A stretch of DNA of 37,632 nt, from positions 1 to 37,632 of the forward strand of contig JAGVUD010000253.1 in NCBI GenBank assembly GCA_019136435.1. The letters are read 5' to 3'. The stretch comes from Armatimonadota bacterium. Lineage in GTDB: Bacteria > Armatimonadota > UBA5829 > DSUL01. Below are positions 8,574-16,947 of this stretch, in pieces (position 1 is the first letter of the stretch; each line of letters opens with the position of its first letter). Both the position numbers and the translations under genes were made by a program. The notes under the pieces were generated by a model. That model did not search any database. It worked only from the letters and a program-made list of their open reading frames with translations, and was not told the origin of the DNA.

Positions 8574-9424
8574 TAGAGAATCACCAGCACATCCACAAGG
8601 GTGAGCACGAAAAGCGAGACGCTGACGATTCCGTTCAGCGTAAAGAATGCCGTGTTGACCCTGCTCTTGTCCCGAGGCGAAACCAGGCTGTGCTCCCACA
8701 CAAGAAAGAGCGCGACAAGGAACACAGCGAACATGTAGATGAGCCCCAGATTCGCAGCCTTGCCGAACCAGACCAGAAGCGCCACCATCAGCGCGTGCAG
8801 CACTCTTGATACAGCAAGCGCGTTCGCCTCGCCGATGCTGGCCGGAAGGGAAAACAGCCCGTGCTCTTTGTCGAACCCGGTGTCCTGCAGGGAGTAGATG
8901 ATATCGAACCCCGCGGTCCACGCGAGCACCGACGCGGCCAGAATGAGGCTCGGGAAGCCGATCTCGGCCCGCACCGCCACCCACGCGCCGACCGGCGCGA
9001 TGGCGAGGGCGAGGCCAAGAATGGCATGGCTCAGCACGGTGAAGCGTTTGGTGTAGGAGTATCCGAGGACGATGGCGAGCGCGACGGGGGCAAGCATGAG
9101 CGCCAGACGGTTGATCTGCCAGGCGGCCCAAAGGAACAGGGCGCACGAAGCGAGCAGCAGCGCCCACGCCTGAGCCGTGCTGACCGCGCCCGTCACAAGC
9201 TCGCGTTTCGCTGTGCGGGGGTTTGCGCGGTCGAACTCGACGTCTGCGATGCGGTTGAACGTCATCGCGGCGGTGCGCGCGCCGACCATGGCCGCCAGAA
9301 TGAGCAGGATGATGCGGCTGGAGGGAATGCCGCCGGCGGCGACAACGGCGGACATGAAGGCGAACGGCAGCGCGAACACGGTGTGCTCGAACTTGACAAG
9401 GCTTGCGAGCCGGGCCAGAGGCAA
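8573..9424 (-). CDS. UbiA-family polyprenyltransferase, probably MqnP-type
   Basis: About 283 residues and very hydrophobic, with eight or nine predicted membrane segments. The two prenyl-diphosphate/Mg motifs of the UbiA family are present: NRIADVEFDRANPRT and DIIYSLQDTGFDKEHG. Between UbiX- and MqnA-type genes it most probably prenylates the naphthoate intermediate of the futalosine pathway (the role given to MqnP), although 4-hydroxybenzoate prenyltransferases look alike. No ATG exists near the family N-terminus. I chose TTG at 9424, with GGAG 5 bases upstream; it lies 2 bases after the UbiX stop. The frame stays open far upstream over the UbiX gene, but that stretch is a shadow. Confidence 0.88.
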   Translation of the reverse strand: MPLARLASLVKFEHTVFALPFAFMSAVVAAGGIPSSRIILLILAAMVGARTAAMTFNRIADVEFDRANPRTAKRELVTGAVSTAQAWALLLASCALFLWAAWQINRLALMLAPVALAIVLGYSYTKRFTVLSHAILGLALAIAPVGAWVAVRAEIGFPSLILAASVLAWTAGFDIIYSLQDTGFDKEHGLFSLPASIGEANALAVSRVLHALMVALLVWFGKAANLGLIYMFAVFLVALFLVWEHSLVSPRDKSRVNTAFFTLNGIVSVSLFVLTLVDVLVIL

Positions 9425-9426
9425 AG

Positions 9427-10041
9427 CTACTCCTGTTCCCCCCACCCCTTTACGAGATGCTGCTCGACTCCGAGCGCCTGCAGCATGCGCGCGACAACGA
9501 AGCTCACCAGATCGTCCACGGTGCGCGGCCTGTGATAGAACCCGGGCGCGGCCGGCATCACGACGGCCCCGGCCTCCTGAAGCTCGAGCATATTTCGCAG
9601 ATGAATGGCCGAAAGCGGCGTCTCGCGGGTAACGAGGACGAGTCTGCGGCGCTCTTTGAGGCAGACATCGGCGATTCGGGCGGTGAGATCGGTCGAGACC
9701 CCGCTCGCGATTCGCCCGAGCGTGCCCATGGAGCAGGGGACGATGACCAGGCCGTCGTACCGGTACGACCCGCTGGAAGGGGGCGCGGACATGTCCGCCG
9801 CGCCCATCAGCGACACGCGGGGGGCGTAATCGCCGAGGCCGAGGTCGCGCGCGGGGTCGAAGCCCCTCAGACCCAGCTCGTGCTCGGCGACTGCAAGGGC
9901 GTTGTCGCTGAATGTGAGCCAGATGCGGTCCCATATCCGGACCGCTTCCTGAAGGAAGCGCACCGCGTAGATGGCGCCGCTCGCCCCGGTGATGGAAACC
10001 GCAAGGCGGCGCTCGGTACAGGATGGATGGTTCTCCGGCAT
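9427..10041 (-). CDS. ubiX: UbiX-type flavin prenyltransferase
   Basis: 204 residues, a usual length. It contains the FMN-binding SITGASGAIYAVRFL near residue 15, a central DGLVIVPCSMGTLGRIASGVS and RLVLVTRETPLSAIHLRNM, all diagnostic of UbiX/Pad1. The enzyme makes prenylated FMN, the cofactor of UbiD-type decarboxylases; in futalosine-pathway organisms the equivalent pair is often called MqnM/MqnL. The start at ATG 10041 removes an unlikely N-terminal extension; only a weak GGCGG lies upstream. It is the first gene of the leftward ubiX-ubiA-mqnA cluster, with 140 bases between it and the divergent M16 peptidase gene. Confidence 0.92.
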   Translation of the reverse strand: MPENHPSCTERRLAVSITGASGAIYAVRFLQEAVRIWDRIWLTFSDNALAVAEHELGLRGFDPARDLGLGDYAPRVSLMGAADMSAPPSSGSYRYDGLVIVPCSMGTLGRIASGVSTDLTARIADVCLKERRRLVLVTRETPLSAIHLRNMLELQEAGAVVMPAAPGFYHRPRTVDDLVSFVVARMLQALGVEQHLVKGWGEQE

Positions 10042-10181
10042 ACCGCCGGGGATTGTAGCACGCTTCCGGGCGGGGGCGCATATGAAAGCCGCGCGCCGGG
10101 CGGCACTGTAGCCCAAAAGGCCTGATGTGGGTAAGAATAGGTGTCAGCCGGCTGTGGCCGGGCTGCGAGAAAGGTTGCCAG

Positions 10182-12992
10182 ATGCGTTTGAGAAGACTTC
10201 CCATCATAGCCTGCCTGCTGCTGATGGCCGCCGCCGCGGCCGGGGGCGCCGGCGCCCCGGATATCCGCGAGACAAAACTGCCGAACGGGCTGACGATTCT
10301 GACGAAAGAAGTGCGCGTCGCGCCGGTAGTGTCGGTGAACATTTTCTACGGCGTGGGTTCGCGCAACGAACGGACGGGCATAACCGGGGCCTCGCACCTG
10401 CTTGAGCATATGATGTTCAAGGGCAGCAAGAATTACCCGAAGGGTCAGTTGGAAGAGCTGATCCGCGAGCGTGGAGGTGTTTCGAACGCGGCGACCTGGA
10501 CTGATTTCACCTACTACTGGGAGCTTCTGCAGAGCGACTATCTGGAACTCGCCCTGAAACTGGAAGCCGACCGCATGCGGGGAGCGCTGTTCGACCCGAA
10601 GGATCTCGCCTCCGAGATGACGGTAGTGCGCTCGGAACTGGAGGGCAACGAGAACAGCCCCGACACGCTGCTCTGGAACCTGGTCAACGCCACGGCCTTC
10701 ACCGCGCACCCCTATCAGTGGCCGGTCATCGGCTGGCGGCCAGACGTTGAGGGGATGACGCGGGACGACATCTACGGCTACTACCAGAGCCACTACGGCC
10801 CCAACAACGCAACCGTCGTGATTGTGGGCGACATTGACACCGCGCAGGCAGTGGCGCTCGTGCGGAAGCATTTCGGGGCGATCAAGCCGATACCGCAGCC
10901 GCGCAAGGTGCACACTCAGGAGCCTCTCCAGAGAGGACTGCGCCGCGCGCATCTGACGCTGGCCGGGTCTTCGGACCGCGTGCTGATGGGGTGGAAGATT
11001 CCGTCGGGCTCGCACCCGGACAACTACGCGCTCGACCTGCTGGAGCAGGTGCTCTCCGGAGGGCGCTCGAGCCGCCTGTATCAGGCTCTCGTCGAGACGG
11101 GACTGGCGACGGACGCTTACGCATATTCGGCCAGCAAGACCGACCCGTCGCTCTTCTACATGGGCGCGACCGCGCAGGAAGGCCGCTCGCACGAAGAGCT
11201 GGAAAAGGCGCTTCTGGCGGAGGCCGCGAAGATCCGGGCCGAGCCGCCATCCGAAGAGGAACTGGCGCGGGCGAAGCGGCAGATCGAAGCGTCGTTCGTG
11301 TTTTCGAACGACGACGTGCGCAGCCAGGCGCAGCTTATAGGGCACTTCGCGCACACAGTCGGACTGAAAAAACTGGCGGAGTACATCCCGTCTATTCAGA
11401 AGACAACAGCGGAGCATGTGCGGAAGGCGGCGGTGCGGTATCTCGTGGACGAGACGCGCACGGTCGGCATGTTCACGCCGAGCGGCCCTTCGGCGGCGGC
11501 CGCGGGCGGAGGCGGTCCCGCGGAGTCCGTGCAGGTTGAGCGCGAGCGCTGGAGCACGGAGGGATGGCCGCACTACCGGCCGGCTACTGCGAATGCCGCC
11601 GGGGCGGTCGGCTCCGCGGCGAAGCCCACCCCGGCCAAACCTGCGCCGAAAGCAAAGACGGCGGCTACGGCGCCTGCCCCACGTCAGCGGCTGATGAAGC
11701 CGGTCCGCACGGTGCTCGGCAACGGCATCACGCTGATCGTGCTGAGCAACCCCGCCAACCCGTCCATCAGCATAGGCGGAAGCCTGCGGGCGGGATCGTG
11801 GGCGGACGCCCCCGGCAAGCAGGGCACGGCTTCGTTTGCGGCAGCAATGCTGAAGCGGGGAACCACAACCCTGAACAGCCTGGCCTCCGCCACGGCGGTG
11901 GAGGAGATGGGGGCGTCGGTGAGCTTCAGCGCGGGCCTCGAAAACACGGGAATCGGCGGCCGATGCCTGAGCCGGGACTTCGAGAAGTGGCTGGCGCTGT
12001 TCGCGGACGCGCTGAAGGACCCGGCGTTCGCGCCCGAAGAGCTCGAGAAGCTGCGCAGGCAGGAGCTTTCATCGCTGGCGCAGGAGCGTGAGTCGCCCGA
12101 GAACCTTGCCGAGCGTGCGCTGATGAACCGGCTCTATCCGGCGGCCCATCCGTACCATCCGGGCACGATAGAAGAGAACGAGAAGTCGTACCGCGCGATT
12201 GGAGCCAGCGATCTGGAGGCGTTTCACAGCAAGCGCATGGGGCCGCGGGGGATGATCCTGACGGTGGTAGGCGACATCGAGCCGGCGCGCTGCCGCGAAC
12301 TCGTGGAGAAGGCGCTCGGCGGCTGGCGCGCTCAGAGCGACACATCCAGAGCGGCGATTGCGCAGGTGAAAGCGGCAGGCCCGGGCTTCGAGTACATCCG
12401 TGTGCCGGACAAGACCGAGACGACGGTCGCCTACGGGTGGCCCTCGGCGCTGAAGCGCTCGAGCCCGGACTACTACGCGGCGGCGGTGATGAACGACATC
12501 CTGGGCGGGAGCGTTCTTTCGAGCAGGCTGGGCAAGAAGATTCGAGCGCAACTCGGGCTCGTGTACGACGTGAGCACTGGTTTCCGGGCTTCGCTGGGAG
12601 CGGGCCCGTGGACGGCCGCTCTCGGCACCAACCCGAAGAGCGCGGCGCGCGCGGTTCAGGAACTCGAGAAAGAGATCGAGCGCATGAAGACCGCCGGTCC
12701 GACGGCGGAAGAAGTGCGGCAGGCAAGGCAGTACATAACGGGGGTGCTGTCGCTGCGGCTGGCGACCAACGCCGGAATCGCATCGTTCCTGCACTCCGCC
12801 GAGTTTCACGGTCTGGGGCTGGATTACCTGAACCAGTTCCGGACGCTCTACGGAAAGGTGACGCAGGCCGAGGTGCGTGAGGCGGCAAAGGCGCATCTCC
12901 ATCCGGAGGGCGCGACGCTGGTTGTGGCAGGCCCGGACGAGAGGTTTTCCGACGTCAGAAGCAATGCGCCCAAAGACAGCAAACAGCCATAG
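10182..12992 (+). CDS. secreted two-domain M16 (pitrilysin-like) zinc peptidase
   Basis: 936 residues starting at an ATG with GAAAGG upstream. The signal peptide RLRRLPIIACLLLMAAAAAGGAGA follows at once. The N-terminal M16 unit (about 27-490) has the inverted zinc motif HLLEH (H72, E75, H76) and the third ligand E152 at the expected distance in SELEG. A linker rich in Ala, Pro and Lys (about residues 475-505) joins it to a second M16 unit (about 510-930), which has the fold signatures (NGITLIVL, GGSVLSSRLGKKIR) but no HxxEH. This is the usual active/inactive pair, here in one chain rather than two subunits. It probably degrades peptides outside the cytoplasm. Confidence 0.92.
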   Translation: MRLRRLPIIACLLLMAAAAAGGAGAPDIRETKLPNGLTILTKEVRVAPVVSVNIFYGVGSRNERTGITGASHLLEHMMFKGSKNYPKGQLEELIRERGGVSNAATWTDFTYYWELLQSDYLELALKLEADRMRGALFDPKDLASEMTVVRSELEGNENSPDTLLWNLVNATAFTAHPYQWPVIGWRPDVEGMTRDDIYGYYQSHYGPNNATVVIVGDIDTAQAVALVRKHFGAIKPIPQPRKVHTQEPLQRGLRRAHLTLAGSSDRVLMGWKIPSGSHPDNYALDLLEQVLSGGRSSRLYQALVETGLATDAYAYSASKTDPSLFYMGATAQEGRSHEELEKALLAEAAKIRAEPPSEEELARAKRQIEASFVFSNDDVRSQAQLIGHFAHTVGLKKLAEYIPSIQKTTAEHVRKAAVRYLVDETRTVGMFTPSGPSAAAAGGGGPAESVQVERERWSTEGWPHYRPATANAAGAVGSAAKPTPAKPAPKAKTAATAPAPRQRLMKPVRTVLGNGITLIVLSNPANPSISIGGSLRAGSWADAPGKQGTASFAAAMLKRGTTTLNSLASATAVEEMGASVSFSAGLENTGIGGRCLSRDFEKWLALFADALKDPAFAPEELEKLRRQELSSLAQERESPENLAERALMNRLYPAAHPYHPGTIEENEKSYRAIGASDLEAFHSKRMGPRGMILTVVGDIEPARCRELVEKALGGWRAQSDTSRAAIAQVKAAGPGFEYIRVPDKTETTVAYGWPSALKRSSPDYYAAAVMNDILGGSVLSSRLGKKIRAQLGLVYDVSTGFRASLGAGPWTAALGTNPKSAARAVQELEKEIERMKTAGPTAEEVRQARQYITGVLSLRLATNAGIASFLHSAEFHGLGLDYLNQFRTLYGKVTQAEVREAAKAHLHPEGATLVVAGPDERFSDVRSNAPKDSKQP

Positions 12993-13075
12993 CGTTTCGC
13001 CTGCTGGCCGTACTGGTGCTTCAGGAAGCATACTGGGGCGACGGCGTTTTGCGTTGCAGCCGATGGAACTGACGA

Positions 13076-13852
13076 ATGCTCGAGATAACGCCTGCCGGTG
13101 ACAACCAGAACTGCATCGAGGCGCGCGGAGAGATGGACGCTCGCGGGTCGGCTCGCCTGCGCGAGGAGATCGCGCGGTTCTTCGAGAGCGGCCGCGGCGA
13201 TCTGCATCTGCGGCTGCAGGGCGTCGAATTCATTGATTCGACGGGGGTCGAGGTGCTGCTTGAAGCCGCGGAGATGGCGCGCGCATCTTGCCGGAGCGTG
13301 ACGCTGGTGCAGCCGAGCCAGCAGGTTGCCGCCGTTCTTTCGGCCGGAGGATACGGCACGTTGTTCGGCTATGACTACTGCGGGAGCGAGGAAGCGCCGC
13401 CGCCCTCCGAGCCGCTTGTGGACGATACGCTGGTGACGGAGACGTTCGAGGCGGAGGGGCGCGCGGAGAACATCGCACCGCTGCGCCGCGGCGTGGAGCG
13501 CTTCGCGCGGCACATGCCGTTCACGGGCCAGGAGATGGACGATATCAATCTCGCGGTGGGCGAGGCGACTGCGAACGCTCTGCGGTACGGGTGCAGGACA
13601 GGCCGGGAGCACATCCGCATAACATGCACGCGGTGCGGGCGCAGATTCGGCGTGGAGATATCCGACGCCGGAGAAGGTTTCGACCCGGAGCGCCTGCCGG
13701 TTGTGGACGCCGGCCATATGGCCGAAGGAGGCCGCGGCGTCCATTTTATGCGCTGCATGATGGACGAGGTGCACTTCCGGTTCGGGAACGGAACGACGGT
13801 GGAGATGGTGAAGTTCACCCGCGAGCAGCCGGACCGCGAGGATACTGACTGA
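13076..13852 (+). CDS. STAS domain fused to HATPase_c (anti-anti-sigma/anti-sigma type regulator)
   Basis: 258 residues. Residues 1-100 are a STAS domain with the phosphoacceptor loop FIDSTGVEVL (S55, equivalent to the regulatory serine of SpoIIAA). Residues about 115-250 are an HATPase_c_2/RsbW-like kinase domain: N-box EATANALRYG (E163, N167), G1 box DAGEGFD and G2 box EGGRGVHFM. In most systems these two activities sit in separate proteins that bind each other in partner-switching control of a sigma factor. An unusual CxxC (C184, C187) sits in the strand before the G1 box. No sigma factor or PP2C phosphatase is nearby. The start has only a weak TGGA upstream. The gene begins 83 bases after the M16 gene. 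Confidence 0.88.
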   Translation: MLEITPAGDNQNCIEARGEMDARGSARLREEIARFFESGRGDLHLRLQGVEFIDSTGVEVLLEAAEMARASCRSVTLVQPSQQVAAVLSAGGYGTLFGYDYCGSEEAPPPSEPLVDDTLVTETFEAEGRAENIAPLRRGVERFARHMPFTGQEMDDINLAVGEATANALRYGCRTGREHIRITCTRCGRRFGVEISDAGEGFDPERLPVVDAGHMAEGGRGVHFMRCMMDEVHFRFGNGTTVEMVKFTREQPDREDTD

Positions 13853-13943
13853 TCGGCCACGAAACAGACTCGCGGCCTGCACATACATATAGATACAGGC
13901 TGGCGGCGCGCGGCGTGCCCCGGCCACTTTCGGAGCCAGACAC

Positions 13944-14666
13944 TTGCCTGAGATAACACGCAACACTTCTCTCATCATGGCGTTCCTTCTGGGAGCCCTT
14001 CACGTGCTCGAGCCAGCGCACGGGCGCAGCATCGTGCATGCGCTTATCGTGGGTTCGCGGGGCAGCCGGTCGGACGTGTTGCGCTTCGGCGCGGCGGTTG
14101 TTTTCTCGCACCTGGGCGTGGCGGCGGTTCTTGCGGCGGCGGCGTGGTTCATAGGCGAGCATGTGGGCGGGGTTCTCGCGCCGATCTTCAAGGTGGCGGG
14201 AGCCGTCATCACGCTGGCGATCGGGGCGCTGATGCTCACGTGCGGCGTGGGCCAGCACACGACCTGCATGCACAAGCATCGGGGGATCGAGCAGCAGCCT
14301 GACCCGGCACACGAAGAAGCTCACGCGGCGCATATGCTGCAGGCGCACATAACCAGCCCGACGGTGCTGGGCGTGACGGGCGGGCTGATACCCTGCCAGG
14401 GAACGATTGCTCTGATCACGTACGCGCTCGGGGCGGGCAACCTCAAGGAAGCCGTGCCGCTTCTGCTCGCGTTTGCCGCCGGGCTCGGGGCGTGCCTGGT
14501 GGCGGTGGGCATGGTGACTGTGGCGAGCAAGACGAAGGCGGGCGCGGTATCGGAGCGTCTGGGGCACTCGCGCGCGCTGGCGCTGGCGCCGGGGGCGCTC
14601 GTTGCGGTGATGGGGCTGGTGGCGCTGGTCTTTTCGATACAGGAGTTCGGCGGCCCGGCGCACTGA
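13944..14666 (+). CDS. NicO/RcnA-type metal exporter, integral membrane
   Basis: 240 residues with about six membrane segments in two repeats. The first repeat has GALHVLEPAHGRSIV, close to the ALHALEPGHGK signature of NicO/RcnA nickel-cobalt exporters; the second has GGLIPCQGTIALI, like the GGLIPCP motif of the same family. Between them is a cytoplasmic loop with several histidines and cysteines (TCGVGQHTTCMHKHRG and HEEAHAAHMLQAH), probably metal-binding. It likely exports Ni2+, Co2+ or a similar cation, but the metal cannot be told from sequence. The start is TTG at 13944 with GGAG 8 bases upstream. The preceding 91 bases hold an AT-rich patch (ATACATATAGATAC, 13883-13896) that could be a promoter. 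Confidence 0.82.
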   Translation: MPEITRNTSLIMAFLLGALHVLEPAHGRSIVHALIVGSRGSRSDVLRFGAAVVFSHLGVAAVLAAAAWFIGEHVGGVLAPIFKVAGAVITLAIGALMLTCGVGQHTTCMHKHRGIEQQPDPAHEEAHAAHMLQAHITSPTVLGVTGGLIPCQGTIALITYALGAGNLKEAVPLLLAFAAGLGACLVAVGMVTVASKTKAGAVSERLGHSRALALAPGALVAVMGLVALVFSIQEFGGPAH

Positions 14667-14694
14667 GGTGCGCCATGCGCAACCCGCGATTATC

Positions 14695-14703
14695 TGATAG
14701 TAT
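14695..14703 (+). promoter_or_regulatory. possible extended -10 promoter for the lipoprotein gene
   Basis: TGATAGTAT gives an extended -10 element (TG, one base, TAGTAT at 14698-14703) about 47 bases before the ATG of the lipoprotein gene. No -35 match is found 17 bases upstream. It would separate the lipoprotein gene and its partner from the exporter gene. Confidence 0.35.
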
Positions 14704-14749
14704 GCACTTGAGGCTGTCTTCCCTCTGGACAGTCAAAGGGAGCAAACAA

Positions 14750-15202
14750 ATGGCAATACGCCGAATGTTATTCGCTGTGCTGTGCCCGCTGCTGATTGGC
14801 GGATGCGCCCTGGTGACGGACCCGGCGCCAAAGCCCGAGGGGCGGGTGCAGACGCCAGTGCAGCAGCCGCGGAGTGCACCCCAGCGGGCGCCGCAGGTAG
14901 CCGTTGACGCCGAGAAGGCGTTCACGCAGAAGATCCTGAAGGCAGCGGCCACCAACGGTGTCATCACCAAGGCGGCGATGCGGGATGGCAGCGAGCTGGG
15001 CGTGGTTCTGGGAAAGAGCGTGAAACTCGACGACATCAAGCCGCTGATGGTGTCACTGCTGAAGCAGATGCGGGTGTCGTTCCCCAACAGGGACCTGACC
15101 ATTCGGGCGTACGCGCCCAATGGCGAGCGGATGGCGACGATGAACTACGACAACAGCGCGCCAGCCGGCCAGAACGTGACCTACGATACTGCTGGTTTCT
15201 AG
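14750..15202 (+). CDS. small lipoprotein of unknown function
   Basis: 150 residues from ATG 14750, with GGGAG 7 bases upstream. The N-terminus MAIRRMLFAVLCPLLIGGC is a lipoprotein signal peptide with lipobox LIGGC (Cys19). A proline- and glutamine-rich spacer (about 25-48) leads to a small alpha/beta domain with GSELGVVLGKSVKLDDIKPLM and LTIRAYAPNGERMATMNYD. I do not recognise the family. Only 18 bases separate it from the next gene, so the two are probably cotranscribed and may act together at the cell envelope. Confidence 0.75.
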   Translation: MAIRRMLFAVLCPLLIGGCALVTDPAPKPEGRVQTPVQQPRSAPQRAPQVAVDAEKAFTQKILKAAATNGVITKAAMRDGSELGVVLGKSVKLDDIKPLMVSLLKQMRVSFPNRDLTIRAYAPNGERMATMNYDNSAPAGQNVTYDTAGF

Positions 15203-15220
15203 ACCAGGAAAGGGACGAAG

Positions 15221-15721
15221 ATGACAGAGAGATTCGGACTTGACGATGACGCTGACGTAGAAGACTTCATGACGCGTTTCTCCGACCCGGACACCTACGT
15301 GGAGCCGGAGGAGGCGACTCAGCGGTTCGGCCGTTATCTGGACGGAGGGGATCCGGATGTGCGGCGAGCTGCCAGCGCGGCACTGTCGCAGCTTGATGAC
15401 GAGCAGTTCGAGCGAGCGGCCCGCAGCATGAACGACGACGACCGCGCGGGGTTCGCCGGCGGGCTTCTTGATAAACTGGGCCAGAGCGGGCTGGACATTG
15501 GTTCGATCCTGGGAACGCTGGGGCTGTCTTCGGGCGACCCGCGCAGCATGGGCCCGGATGAGCTGAGCAAGCTGGCGGGGTATGCCCGCAAGACGGCGCC
15601 GAGGGCGCTGCGGGAGACCGCTGAAGAGCAGCCGGCGTTTATGAAGGCCCTTGGCAACCCGCTTGTGATGGGCGCGCTCGGCATGCTGGCGGCGAGGTAT
15701 CTGAGCAAGCGCAACAGATAG
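15221..15721 (+). CDS. hypothetical acidic protein with hydrophobic C-terminus
   Basis: 166 residues with no signal peptide. The N-terminal 80 residues are strongly acidic and look helical (ATQRFGRYLDGGDPDVRRAA, then LDDEQFERAARSMNDDD). The middle is glycine- and serine-rich (DIGSILGTLGLSSGD), and the C-terminus has one short hydrophobic stretch (NPLVMGALGMLAARYL) followed by KRNR, so it may touch the membrane. I do not recognise the family. The Shine-Dalgarno site is AAAGGGA before the ATG. It is the last gene before a strong terminator and probably forms an operon with the lipoprotein gene. Confidence 0.75.
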   Translation: MTERFGLDDDADVEDFMTRFSDPDTYVEPEEATQRFGRYLDGGDPDVRRAASAALSQLDDEQFERAARSMNDDDRAGFAGGLLDKLGQSGLDIGSILGTLGLSSGDPRSMGPDELSKLAGYARKTAPRALRETAEEQPAFMKALGNPLVMGALGMLAARYLSKRNR

Positions 15722-15744
15722 GCGTCTTGCGGCATTGAGCACGC

Positions 15745-15779
15745 GAAGCCCCGGGCAGCGAGTCCGGGGCTTCTTTTTT
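15745..15779 (+). terminator. intrinsic terminator after the 166-residue protein gene
   Basis: GAAGCCCCGG (15745-15754) pairs perfectly with CCGGGGCTTC (15764-15773) around a 9-base loop, followed by six T. It acts rightward only; the convergent DUF763 gene stops 5 bases beyond. Confidence 0.95.
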
Positions 15780-15783
15780 GGCC

Positions 15784-16917
15784 TCAGACGTCCGGCCAGA
15801 AAGACGCCAGCCGGCGGATGGCGGCGAGCTTGTCGGCGTTGCCCAACTTCGACGACTCGATGGCGTGCTTGAGGGTTGCGACGGTGGCGTCGTAGAGCGG
15901 GCGGTCCACCGGGTGCGGGATGCCGTCCTTGCCGCCGTGCGCGAAGGAGTAGACCGCCGGGTCGCGCCAGCTCGGCTTCGCGCCGTGCACGAGCTCCGCA
16001 ACCAGCACCAGCGCGCGCAGGGCCTTCGGGCCCATCCCCTTCACCAGCAGAAGGTCCTCGAAGCCGGACGGCTGCGACTCGTAGGCCTGAAGCAGGGTCT
16101 TTTGGAAACCGCGCGGCGACAGGTCTTCGGCCGATATCCAGTGATGCCCGGGCAGGGCGAGGGACTCGGCGCCTGCCAGCTCGGCGCTCAGCGGGCGCGG
16201 CCCCTCGCGGACGACCTGGGTCACCGCCAGCCGAGACGCCTCCGAGTCCGCCGCCACCATATTGAGCGCGCTCTTCTCTTGCGACTGGCTGGCGATGCCC
16301 GAGTGCGGCTCGTTGACGAAGGACGGCATCCGCGGCGAGAACCAGTGATACCGCCGGGCATAGCTGGTGGCATCGTTCATGCCCTGCTGCACCACACCCC
16401 ACGCGCCGGAGCGGGTGAAGCAGAACACGTGATGGTAGAGCTGATAGCCATCCTGCAGAGCAGTGTTGTCCACCTTTGCCGACAGCCTGCTGGCTTTCAC
16501 GAGCGATTCCGCGTCAAACGACACAGCGGCGGCATCGGCCAGCGAGCGAATCTGATCGGGCGTCTTGCGGGATGCGCCGCCTTTGCCTCCAGCAACGAAG
16601 AAGCCCAGGTCGTTTTCGCGGCCCTTGATGCCCTCCTTCAGCGCTCCGCATGCGGTGGTGGTGACGCCGGAGGAGTGCCAGTCGAAGCCCAGCACGCAGC
16701 CGAACGCCTGGAACCAGCGCGGGTCGGAGAGCTTCTCGAGCAGAGTCTCCGGACCGTACTCGCCGGCGATCATCTCGGCCACGCACCCCGCCAGCCCGAC
16801 CATCCTTTCGAACAGCCATCGCGGCGCTTTTCCGCTGTGCAGGGGCAGGTTCGCAACACCAGTGCGCATCAGGTTTGTAGCTCGGCGGTCATGACAGTGA
16901 GGAATTCCACGCGGCAT
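15784..16917 (-). CDS. DUF763 family protein
   Basis: 377 residues, the usual DUF763 length. Family signatures are clear: RTGVANLPLHSGKAPRWLFERM near the N-terminus, DWHSSGVTTTACGALKEGI, GGKGGASRKTPDQI and a helix-hairpin-helix-like LVKGMGPKALRALVLVAELV near residue 280. The family occurs in archaea and in bacteria, many of them thermophiles, and its function is unknown. The HhH motif and the basic surface hint at nucleic-acid binding (inference). I kept ATG 16917 because GAGGA lies 8 bases upstream; the internal ATG at 16869, where conservation begins, lacks a Shine-Dalgarno site. It lies 30 bases downstream of the M14 peptidase gene on the same strand. Confidence 0.88.
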   Translation of the reverse strand: MPRGIPHCHDRRATNLMRTGVANLPLHSGKAPRWLFERMVGLAGCVAEMIAGEYGPETLLEKLSDPRWFQAFGCVLGFDWHSSGVTTTACGALKEGIKGRENDLGFFVAGGKGGASRKTPDQIRSLADAAAVSFDAESLVKASRLSAKVDNTALQDGYQLYHHVFCFTRSGAWGVVQQGMNDATSYARRYHWFSPRMPSFVNEPHSGIASQSQEKSALNMVAADSEASRLAVTQVVREGPRPLSAELAGAESLALPGHHWISAEDLSPRGFQKTLLQAYESQPSGFEDLLLVKGMGPKALRALVLVAELVHGAKPSWRDPAVYSFAHGGKDGIPHPVDRPLYDATVATLKHAIESSKLGNADKLAAIRRLASFWPDV

Positions 16918-16947
16918 GCGCGGTGTCCTCTGCCCGATTGCCCGTAC

